Positions 50,047 through 60,349 of a DNA stretch of 64,000 nt are shown here, in pieces. The stretch is taken from assembly GCA_003024785.1 (NCBI GenBank), contig PUQB01000231.1, forward strand, positions 62,001 through 126,000. The letters are read 5' to 3'. The notes beneath the pieces are model-generated. The model was not told where the DNA came from, ran no database searches, and saw nothing but the letters and a program-made list of their open reading frames with translations. Within the stretch, counting starts at the first letter, position 1, and every line of letters begins with the position of its first letter. The stretch is from Selaginella tamariscina. Lineage: Eukaryota; Streptophyta; Lycopodiopsida; Selaginellales; Selaginellaceae. Both the position numbers and the translations under genes were made by a program.

Positions 50047-51217
50047 GGTGGGATTAATCTCGCCACCCCTTCAATGCCTCCTGAAAGAGTGGGCGGGATT
50101 AATCTCGCCACCTTTCTGGAGGCCTTGAACGGGAGTGCGGAATTAATCTTGCCACCCTTCTCGGTCTCAGAGAGAACTGGGCAGGATTTATTTCTCACAC
50201 CCCTTCAGTGACTCCAGAAAGGAGGCGGGATTAATCTCGCCCACCATGTAAGGGATGGTTAAATGAATTTCCCACCCTTCCCATTCTCTCCATTGGTATG
50301 TTGTAAACCTTCTACGTCTCAGACAGAAACGTTTGGGATTGGTCCGACTCACCAATGGAGAAAAAAAGGAAGGGTGGCGGGATTCATTCCTCCAACAGGC
50401 ATTGAAGACTCGGCGGGATTAATCCCCGCCCAGGGCCTTCACTCGGTCCCTATGCGGCGGGATTAATCCCGCCGGACGCCAATTCCTGCCGGAATCGGGC
50501 GGGATTAATCCCGCCGCCTAGGCACTTCAACGGGCGGGATTAATCCCGCCCCATGTAAGGGATGGTGAAATTAATCCCACCACCCTTCTCAATTCCCTCC
50601 ATTGGTATTTTGTAAACCTTCTCCGTCTCAGACAGAGTTAGTCGGGATTGATTCAACATACCAATGGGGTAATGAAGGTTCGGAGATTAATCTCGCCACC
50701 GGGTAATGAAGGTTCGGAGGCTAATCCCGCCGCCCTCTCGTAAATCATGCGCTCACACATTATATTGGCTGCGGCATTTTTGAACAGGGATGGGTGGGGG
50801 CGGGATTAATCCCGTCGCTTATATCCTGCGGAAGTGCCTGAGCGGCGGGATTAATCCCGCCGCACTCCGCGAAGGGCATGAGCGTGGGGCCGGATTAATC
50901 CCGCCATTCATGTCCTGCGTGAATTCCCTGGGCGGCGGGATTAATCCCGCCGCCCATGGCCTGCGTGAGGGGCCTCGGCGGCGGGATTAATCCCGCCGCC
51001 CATCCCCTGTAAATGCCCTGTGCGGAATCCGGCGGGATTAATCCCGCCCATTAGAACCTTCACACAGGCCATTGCCGGCGAGATAAATCCCGCTGCATTC
51101 CGCGTAGGGCATGGTGAGCGGCGGGATTAATCCCGCCGCCATGGCCCCAACCATATAGCGGCGGGATTAATCCCGCCGCCGAGGCTATAAACCTATAGCG
51201 GCGGGATTAATCCCGCC
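50047..51217. repeat. Palindrome array 1 (GGCGGGATTAATCCCGCC)
   Basis: Ten exact copies start at 50456, 50498, 50533, 50844, 50934, 50980, 51031, 51120, 51160 and 51200, with about a dozen near copies (for example 50047, 50092, 50135, 50224, 50412, 50888). Spacing is irregular, often 35-50 bp. A larger unit of about 300 bp, including CTCCATTGGT and ACCAATGG arms, occurs twice (50241-50430 and 50550-50720). Exact copies cluster toward the 51.2 kb end and drifted ones toward 50.0 kb. Confidence 0.92.
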
Positions 51218-51234
51218 GCTCGAGGGGCTTAGCG

Positions 51235-51923
51235 AGATAAAAACACACACATATATATATATGTGTGTGTGTATATATATATATATGTATGTATGTATGT
51301 ATGTATAGGAGTGTACGTGTGTGTGCAAGAGATAAATAAATAAAATTATACAGTACTGGTACACCTAATATATGTGTGTACATAGGTATATATATGTGTG
51401 TATATGTATATCGTGTGTATGCGTGTGAGCGAAACAAATAAAATCATACAGATAAACAAACACACACACACATATATATACACAGGAGTGTGCGTGTGTG
51501 TGCGAAAGATAAAACTAATAAATAAATAAAATTATACAGATAAACACACAATATATATGTGTGTATATAGATATTAATCTATAGAGAAAGAGAGAGAGTC
51601 TGTGAATATATAAGCATATATATAAACTAGTGTTGTATGTATGTATATATGTATATAGGTACATATATATGTGTATATGTATATTGTGTGTATGCGTGTG
51701 TGAGCGAAACAAATAAAATCATACAGATAAACAAACACACACACACACATATACATACACAGGAGTGTGCGTGTGTGTGCGAGAGATAAAACTAATAAAT
51801 AAATAAAATTATACAGATAAACACACACATATATATATGTGTGTATATAGATATATAACCTATATGAATATATAAGCATATATATAAACTAGTGTTGTAT
51901 ACTATTTGTTAATATGCATTGAT

Positions 51924-51960
<37 letters not shown>

Positions 51961-52027
51961 AAAGCAGTGCACGTGTGTGTGGGAGAGATAGATCAATAAA
52001 AAAAATTTACAGATACTGGTACACATA

Positions 52028-52080
<53 letters not shown>

Positions 52081-52380
52081 GCAGTGTGCGTGTGTGTGGG
52101 AGAGATAGATCAATAAAAAAAAATTTACAGATACTGGTACACATAAATATGTATGTATATATGTATATAGGTAATATATATATGTGTATATGTATATCGT
52201 GTGTATGCGTGTGTGAGCGAAACAAATAAAATCATACAGATAAACAAACACACACCCACACACACATATACATACACAGGAGTGTGCGTGTGTGTGCGAG
52301 AGATAAAACTAATAAATAAATTAATACGCACACTCCTATACATATATACATACATACACACACACACACACACAGATCTC
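51235..52380. repeat. Compound GT/AT microsatellite, tandemly repeated
   Basis: Long (TA)n and (TG)n runs are joined to a unit containing GCGTGTGTGTGCGAGAGATA and AAATCATACAGATAAACAAA. The unit recurs about five times (for example from 51310, 51430, 51700, 51960, 52080 and 52210), partly as a higher-order repeat of about 270-300 bp. Confidence 0.8.
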
Positions 52381-52381
52381 A

Positions 52382-52445
52382 CCTGTGTGCACAGCCGCCG
52401 CCCGCGATTTCACAGCCGCCGCCTCTTGAAACCCTAAGAATATAC
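52382..52445 (-). promoter_or_regulatory. Possible non-coding first exon of the ParB-like gene
   Basis: On the minus strand a GC-rich stretch (GCGGCGGCTGTGAAATCGCG) preceded by TTAGGGTTT ends CACACAG before GTGAGATC, a good splice donor. If used, the first intron (52382 to about 49757) would contain array 1, the microsatellite and the hairpin. Inferred from sequence only. Confidence 0.4.
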
Positions 52446-52960
52446 CTAAACCCTAAAGGAATTAAATATATATTAACCCTAATAGAATATTCCTTCTGAG
52501 AATATACTTAAACCCTAAAAAGAATAAAATATAGATTCGCCCTAAACGAATATTCTTTCATTATATTATTAGCGCGTGCGTGTGCGTGGGTGTATCACAT
52601 ACACCTCAAAAATATAAATCATGCAAGGATTTAACATGTGTGTGTCCATGAGAGTGTTAAAGTTTCATGTGTATCAATACATACATACACATTGCATATA
52701 TTAATACACATAATATATACATACACACGTGTATACACACAGACATACACATATTAGTACATAATATTAGAGAGACCGAGTACATATTATAGATCATGCA
52801 TGGTGTATATGTTTGAGAGAAGAGAGACAGTACATATTAATATGGATCATGCATGGTGTATATGTATGAGAGAAGACAGAAAGTACACATATATACATGC
52901 ACACGTGTATAACCACAGACATACATACATATTACATGAGTAAATTTATTGTGTTACATA

Positions 52961-52990
52961 TTAGGGTTTAGGGTTTAGGGTTTAGGGTTT
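52961..52990 (+). repeat. Short interstitial telomere-type repeat
   Basis: Four units of TTAGGGT/TTTAGGG. Single telo-box copies (AAACCCTAA) also lie at about 52430-52560. It is placed between the two divergent genes, where telo-boxes are common in plant promoters. Confidence 0.7.
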
Positions 52991-54389
52991 GCTCCCAACA
53001 AGCTTAATATAAATATTACACATGTAAATTCAATGTGTTACATACAGTCACACAGATTGAGTACATATATCATACATGCGTTGAACATGATGTTTTCAAT
53101 AAAGAAGCAACTTATTTCTTCAGTTTGGTTTAGGGTTGTGCATGTGTGTGCATATGTGTTTTTGTAAGTTCTTGTAATGCGTGTGTAAATTTATGATTGT
53201 GTTTATATATGTGTGCAAACAAACATCGAATAATTAAGAAAATAATATTAATAAACACACTAGGAACATATTTTAAATTATACATAATAATATATGATTT
53301 TATCTAATATATAGCCCATATATAGTTTTAATAATATATATTAATTAATATTGATAAAAAGGTTTAAATTGAAATATTCTTGAAATAATAAGAAATTAAT
53401 TGAGAAAATCCCATTAATATATACAAATGTAAATTAAGTACTCAAATAATTAACTAAATTAATTATCATAATCATGTTTAATATTGGAATATTCTTGGAA
53501 TAATAAGAAAATAATAAAGAATATCCCATTAATATAAAGAAGATTAATTACTCAAGTAATTAAGGAAATGATATTAATATATATATTATTAAAACTATAT
53601 ATGACTATATATTGATAAAATGATGTTATTATGTATAATTTAAAAATGTTCATAGTGTGTATTAATTTAATATTGATAATAAGGTTTAACACATGAATAT
53701 TCTTGAAATAATAACAAATTAATTGAGAAAATCCCATTAATATATACAATGTAGAATAATTACTGCAATAATTAAGAACAAGACTAATTTAATTATGATA
53801 ATCAGGTTTAATATTAGAATATTCTTCAAATATTAATAAAATATTAAAGAATATCCCATTGATACTAGGAAATGAAAAACTAAATACTCGAGTAATTAAG
53901 AAAATAATAATAATAAACAGACTATGAATATATTTTAAATGATACATAATAATATATCAATTTATTTATTGTATAGTATATATTATATATATATATAATA
54001 TAAATATACTTGAATACTAAGAATGTAGAATATAGTCTAAAATTTCGTAATATTAAACAGTTTGAATCATTTGAATAACATTAAATGCAATTTTAAAATA
54101 CTCATTGGAACTGGAGAGTATATATGTCAGAGTGTCGGATATTTTGTGTCAACTCATCTTAAATTTTATTTTCTGTTCTTTTTAAAAATTTGAATTTCTG
54201 ACATATGTATTGTCGGTCTGACATGTAAATTTGAAAATGCATTTAATTTCCCACTCAAATTCAGATCTGGTTCTTTCTCCGGCAAGGGTTTTTTTATTTC
54301 TGTATTTTTCACTCTTAGATCTTCTTTTTTCTTCATAGTGATCATCTCAGGGGCGAGATTAAATTGGGTGCTATTCTTTATAGGAAAGC
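52991..54389. other. AT-rich region between the divergent genes
   Basis: A phrase of about 200 bp with AATATTCTTGAAATAATAA and AAAATCCCATTAATATA recurs roughly three to four times between 53370 and 53880. There is no gene. The last 150 bp (54240-54389) become pyrimidine-rich with AGATCTTCTTTTTTCTTC, fitting a leader and promoter for the gene on the + strand. Confidence 0.45.
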
Positions 54390-57300
54390 ATGGCGCCTTC
54401 AGTGCTGTTTACAAGTAAGTATTATTAAACAAATTTAAAAATACTTATAAAGATTCACTCTCTTACATTCTCTCTTAAAATTACCAATTTAGGGGTTTAG
54501 GAATGCATTAGGATTATAATATATTCTGTTAGGGATTTATCCCGTTTAAATATCTTTTTAAACTTAATATTCTAGGTTAACCGGGCCGGCGGGATTAATC
54601 TGGCCATTTCTTTTTGGCCTCTTCGAAGAGGTGGCGGGATTAATCCCGCCACCATCTCCCGGGCAATGCTTCTCCGCCACTGAAAAAGAGTGGCGGGATT
54701 AATCCCGTCGATAACCTTCTCAAACTGATGAAGAGTTACCAGAATTTATTAAAAAGAGTTGTCGGCGGGATTAATCCCGCCAACCATTTTAGGAGGCAGG
54801 GAAGGGGTGGCGGGATTAATCTCGCCCCACTTCCCTGTTTTAAAGATTTGAGGACAGGATTTATCCCGAGATCTCTTTTGAAATCATAGTTTTTGGAGAG
54901 AGTTATGTGCGGGTTTAATCCCGCACCCATTCCCCGTCGTAAGAATTGTGGGCGGGATTAATCCCGCCTTGGACTCCCTCCGGCGAGGATGAGTCGGCGG
55001 GATTAATCCCGCCGGACTCCCTTCCTCGTCGGAGAGAGTCGGCGGGATTAATCCCGCCGGACTCCCCCGAGGAGGAAGAGGCGGCGGGATTAATCCCGCC
55101 GGCTCTTCCTTGTCGGAGGGAGTCCAAGGCGGGATTAATCCCGCCGACTCTCTCCGAAGGGGTTGAGTCAGCGGCGGGATTAATCCCACCGACCGTTCCT
55201 CGTCGGAGGATTCGTGGGCGGGATTAATCCCGCCCATCAGTTGTATTAATCAAACATGAGATATTATCTCTAAACATAATATGTATTATTGCATATGCAT
55301 ATTATTAAGTAACCGTAATTCAGATTTCTTAGAAATATTGCATAAACAGATATGATAAATAATACAATTATTTATGTGCAGGACAATATGTTTAATACCT
55401 GGAGATAAAGTATGTTTCTTCGGAACAACGAGATAGTTGGCACTGGAACTGTGGAAGTTCGAGATAATAATGCATCATGTCACAATATTGCCCAAGGATC
55501 TTGTGTGTACGTATGGGTGAACACCATTTACAAGTATGTTGAGGTTCTGGGAATGGAATTTGAGGAGGGTTCTCCTGTATTGTGGAATTTGGATGAAGTC
55601 AAGGCTGACACAGAATATGCAGAGTCACAAACAAATAGTAGCACGAGTTTACCAGATGATGGCTTGCCTGCTGTAATGGATGAGGTGATTCTCTTTCTTC
55701 GTGAGATTGAAGTCGGAAGAGGCATCATCACAGCTATAAATCCAATGGAAGCAGTGTCAGAAGAGAAAACTAGGGTCCGACTTCGTGGGTGTAGTTGTGA
55801 CAGAGGTTTCACCTAATGGCACATTGTATCCTGGATCCCTCGTGAGGTGGCGAACATCTGAATTAAGACGGCAAGATGGTTCAACATATTCTGGGTTGGA
55901 TTTCAATAATAACAACCCGGAAGAACAACTCATATTTGAAGAGGTTCCTTGCATTGGTCCTATTGTAAGAAAAAGGCGATTCATGGGTTGTAGATCTTCC
56001 CCTGCAAGTTTCAGCAAGAGGGTAAAGATGGATCCTACATCTTCCGAAAGTGTTAGAGCATTTCCACGATTGACTGTTGCAAGAAGAAGTGTTGTCAGAT
56101 GGCAGACCGGAATGAAATTACCCAATGTAGACATGTCTTTCGTATGCTCACCCAAAAGCAAAGGCATGAGTTTGTATATGCTGCACTAACTGGGTGTATT
56201 GATGGAATGGCCTCGGACACAGGTTATCAGAGTACATCCATGGTATTTAATAAGGTGGCCATCTGCTTCAAAGCTTGGTACAGTATATACGGGATCCCAA
56301 AGACCACGTTCTACCGTCGGAGGGATGAGTGGCTAGATGGAGCGCGAACCTCAGTTCATGGAACACTGGCTTGGTCAAAACCCGCTCTCACATCATGGCA
56401 GCCATAGAGATACTCAAGGCTTTTGTGGAAGCAAATGCAGACAGGATGCCTCACAAATGCCGAACCACAAATGCAGGGGTAGGGAAAATCTCAAGGTTTT
56501 ACCTTCAATCTACACTCAATTGAAACTGTGTGAACATGTGAACAAGTGCCTCAGTTTGATGGGGCTCCAAGCAATCTGCACTGGTACCTTCAACAACATA
56601 TGGAATACTCATTTTAAGGATGTGGAGATTGCAAAACACTCTAGCTTTTCTAAGTGTGACACTTGTACATCATTGAAGGCTGCAGAGGCTTGTGCAAAAA
56701 CCTTGGTGGAGATCACTACCATTCAAAGGAAGATGGAGGCCCACATGATTGCACAACAAACTTGCCGGTCTCAGTACTATGCACACCGCATGCTTTCTGT
56801 GTCACGCCCATCAGAGTACCTGTGCTTGATCCATGACAAGATGGATCATTCAAAGACCAGCATTCCAAAGCTCTTTGCAACACCAAAGTGCCTTGGAAAT
56901 GTCATGAAACTTCCGATTTCATTGACAGGTGTGCTAACACATGGACACGGTTGTGAGTCATATGGACACTTTTCACTTCCACATTGGTCTAGCGACTCCA
57001 ATTTCACTATTGGGTCGTTAGCCATGTGTTTCAGAAACCTTGAAGCCCACTCACAGACAAGTCCTATCGTGATCTCAAAGTGAAGAAACAACACCTTCAA
57101 CCTTTACATAATGCTCTCATGAACACATCTGCACTTGAGGCTACTTGGGAATATGAGAGGCATTGTCAGCAACCTGCACAAAAAACAGATGGCCCTGTTG
57201 AGAGTTCAGGTTCAGTGGAGGGATCTAGCTCAAATAGTGTACATGTGTCCTCAACATCAAATAAGCTTCCTCCTCATTTGCTTTTACAGATGGATATTGT

Positions 57301-58500
57301 GCAGGCGAGAACAAAAATAGGTAAATCATTTTACTTAAGGGTTTCTCAAGCTCATACTTACTTTATTTTCTAGATATGTGCTAGCATACTTGTCAATGCT
57401 TGTTGCCAAAGGTGTGTTTGAAACAATCACGCTCAGTTTCCTTATGGTTGGTCACACTCATGAAGATATTGATGCGTTCTTCAGCAAGGTCTCCAACTCT
57501 ACAAAAAGGACAAGTGCACTTACCTTACCGCATATGATGAATCTTTTTGAAAATTGCATCTCCAAAAAAAGTTGTGCTTTGCTTGTGACTGAGGTGCCAG
57601 ACTTCAAAAATTTCTCAAGGAGTATATAAAAGAAGGGAGTGATTCTTTAGTTGGTCACCTTGTGCCGCTACAATTCTTTTTCTCCATACGAGATGGTATA
57701 CCTATTATGCAGTACAAGTTACGGCCATAGAGCAGGAGTGGTTACCAAAAGAGGGCTTAATGCTCTTCAAAAGTGGAGAGGATGGAAAGCCACTTCTCCC
57801 AGAAGGACAACCAGACCCTATTCCATTGAGTGCCCAGCTCAAGGAACAAGAGGTTATTATTGATGGCATCAAAAAATATGTGGCATGGGTTCAAAAATCG
57901 ATGCCAAAGAATTTTGATAAGGCAACTGGTTACTCAGAACTATATAAGCATGTGGTCAACTATTGGGAGACTGTTGTTCGAGAGTTGGAAGGGCCTACTG
58001 TCACAAGTACAGAATTGCAACACCCTTTTTGGCCTAAAACAAGGTGGCGAGAGGAGATTGAAATGACATCACTGAGCATAGACGACATAGAAGCCAGTAG
58101 TGATGTGGAAGTGCAAACCCCACATTTTGTTGGACAAAGGAACCAAAAACCTAAAAGCATACTTTGATTGCTGCAAGGATCTTCAAAAACTAATGATGGT
58201 TCTCATTACTCCAGATGCGTCATATAATCAGCCTATTTGGATGGGTCAAATTATCGACACACCTGAAGTAATCACAAAAAATAGTATTGTTAAGGTTGCA
58301 TGGTTCAAACCACAAAAAGGCAACACGAGAAGGAGAGCGAAAGATATAATGGATGCCTAGAAAAAACATGGTCTCCCAATCAAAAAGACCCAGCATGTTT
58401 TATAAATGTTAAATCCATTCGATATGGGTGGATGTCAAGAAGCATTGATAAAGTCACGATTAACAAAACTGCAAGGGAATGTATGTTTTCTGAAGCTTAA
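54390..58500 (+). CDS. DUF7869-type transposase-like protein, decayed
   Basis: A short first exon may start at ATG 54390 (MAPSVLFT) with donor GTAAGT at 54415. The acceptor at 55381 opens the main region: LIPGDKVCFF, VEVRDNNASCHNIAQGSCVY and VLGMEFEEGSPVLWNLDEV. Next come IYGIPKTTFYRRRDEW (about 56290), a Cys-containing region (HSSFSKCDTCTSLKAAE), CLIHDKMDHSKTSIPKLF (about 56830), GHGCESYGHFSLPHW, an LQMD motif (about 57290), ENKN, and SFLMVGHTHEDIDAFFS (about 57440). The three acidic motifs MDHS, LQMD and GHTHEDID are spaced as in this widespread repeat-associated family, and I infer a DDE/D nuclease. A 53-bp intron lies at 57320-57374. There are at least five frame shifts. It is divergent from the second ParB-like gene. 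Confidence 0.68.
54588..55234. repeat. Palindrome array 2 (GGCGGGATTAATCCCGCC)
   Basis: Eight exact copies start at 54633, 54764, 54951, 54996, 55041, 55083, 55128 and 55217, with one-mismatch or drifted copies at 54588, 54692, 54809, 54908 and 55173. From 54951 to 55128 spacing is 45, 45, 42 and 45 bp, and the spacers themselves carry GGACTCCCT...GAGAGAGTC-type inverted arms. The array lies in the first intron inferred for the DUF7869-type gene. Confidence 0.92.
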
Positions 58501-59112
58501 AGCAATTACAAAATTATAAAATATCATATATTTAATATTCATAATTATTAAACTCTTTAATAATAGTACCAAATTGTATACTTAACTATATAAATTTAAA
58601 AAATGATATGGAAGATTGACTATATTATATAGGATTTTATATATATATTATTACTACTACAAATTTTTAATTAATAATGTTATATTTAAATATTAATATT
58701 TTTAACAACATCAATATTTATATAATGTACCTCTTATGCTCTTCCTTAATTGTTATATTAGGCAATATATTATATAATTTAATACATTCTACTTTTATAA
58801 TGTTATTAATTTTTGTTCAATGAATGCTATAATTTATTAAAGGGTAGAATACAAAATAGAATATTCTAAAGAATATTCTCTTTTCAAACATATATTCTAA
58901 AGAATATTCCTTTAATATTTAGAAAATGCTAATTAAATAGCTAAAATTGCTAATTATTAGGAAATGGGACTATAGCCATGCCCATTTTAGTTACAACTTG
59001 CATAAACGTAACTTAACATAATATCTAAGACTAGACCTATACATCTACATGATATGTTATATATATGTGCATGCATATATATATCCATTTAGAATACACA
59101 TATATATGTACC
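58501..59112. other. AT-rich spacer
   Basis: No gene. Two AGAATATTCTAAAGAATATTC-like palindromic blocks lie at about 58855-58910. Confidence 0.4.
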
Positions 59113-59840
59113 CCGTTTGGCTAGCTGCAACTGTTTATGGACCTTGGTAGCCCTATCTTCTAGCGGTTCAACCATAAGTGCATGCTTCTTTGGAGAATCG
59201 TCCTCCTCCTCCACATTTACTTGCTCCGATTTACCCATTGCTGTCACTACACATGATATAATTTAGTAAATGGTACAAAGTGTAAACCAAATACATAAGA
59301 ACATATATATGTATTCATAGATATAGGTCATAATCTACCCACACACAACAAACTTTCGTTGGGTATGGATGCCACAAATAGATACATGATCTTTAGTATC
59401 ACTTTTTACACTAATTGTTTTTATCATTCTAAGTTAATAGTATTTAGTCTTACTAGCTGCTTCACAAAGTCCTTGTCATTCTCGACAAACACCATCTTTG
59501 CTCTCTCATGTCTATATAGTTTTCAGAATGTTTTGAGTATGCAGCCTTTGCTTCCCCACGACTCCATGTTCCTCTCGATCCTTCACAAATTGTTTATACT
59601 TCTTGGTAGTTACGACGAATTTCTTCTTCAAACACGCTTTACGCAAGCACCGAAACCTAGGCTGGTATCCTTTTTATTGTTGTAACAGTCAAATGCGGTG
59701 TCTCTTGAGCCACAATTGGGGCACATATATACTCCATTAGGCAGTTCGTGTGTGCCCAACGATGCCTCCAAATGGTTCTCAACTGGCCAAGGATGTGGAC
59801 ATTCTTTGGGTCTTGGCTTTGGCCCTGGTTTTCTCGCCAT
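59113..59840 (-). pseudogene. Dof-like zinc finger gene fragment with AT-hook-like start
   Basis: The start at 59840 gives MARKPGPKPRPKECPHPWPV, an AT-hook-like basic stretch. Then comes MCPNCGSRDTAFDCYNN, and in the next frame QPRFRCLRKACLKKKF. Dof domains have CX2CX21CX2C with YYNN and QPR at matching places; here CX2CX21C and the YNN and QPR landmarks are kept, but the last Cys spacing is larger. One frame shift lies near 59655. A second short exon-like stretch (59240-59113, MGKSEQVNVEEEDDSPKKHA) is acidic and ends at a GT. Plant Dof proteins are DNA-binding regulators; this could instead be a zinc ribbon from a mobile element. Confidence 0.45.
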
Positions 59841-60349
59841 TGAATACTCTGTAGTTAATAGATGAAACTTGGTTAATAAGATGCATAGTAATACAATTAG
59901 TAAATATTAAAATATGAATGCAATCTAGTGATGATCTTTACTGTCTGAGTTTTATTATTTAAATACTAACAAGAAATGAATGTATATATATTACACTCGT
60001 TTATATGTGTTATTTAATAGAAGGAGATTACGTGCTTAGAACAAGATGACAGTCAGTAGGTGTTTTCTAGATTATTCAAGCACATTTCAATATCAACCAA
60101 TTAATCCGGGTAACAAAAATCAATCATCAAAATATACACCCACAATTAAATCTGATCACTATTTCCAATATCAATATGGATTAAGGAAAACACAAACCCA
60201 CAATTCATGCACAATTGATCTAGATTATTATTTTTAATGTCAATATATTCTAAATTACTAATTCAATAAAAAATGAAGTGTACAGATGATTGAGTATAGC
60301 ATTAAATTAACTTAAAAATATTTATGAATTCACCTTTTTATTCTCGAGC
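59841..60349. other. AT-rich spacer
   Basis: No supported gene; short ORFs lack any recognisable motif. Confidence 0.4.

Noticed and set aside
51235-52437. Long frames rich in His, Thr and Tyr in the microsatellite
   Set aside because: Pure translation of (TG)n and (TA)n repeats on both strands.
50047-55234. Palindrome arrays as a CRISPR array
   Set aside because: Repeats are short perfect palindromes, spacing is irregular, the host is a plant and no cas-like gene is present.
50790-55237. Open frames reading GGINPA and AGLIPP repeats as repeat proteins
   Set aside because: They are the palindrome read through in several frames on both strands; the frames exist because some spacings are multiples of three.
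44900-58984. TGGGCATG at 44900 and its inverse at 58977-58984 as terminal inverted repeats of the second pair
   Set aside because: Only eight bases match clearly, similarity does not extend convincingly inward, and no target duplication flanks them.
60046-60237. Short + strand frame starting MTVSRCFLDYSS
   Set aside because: AT-rich context, no homologous motif, no splice or promoter context.
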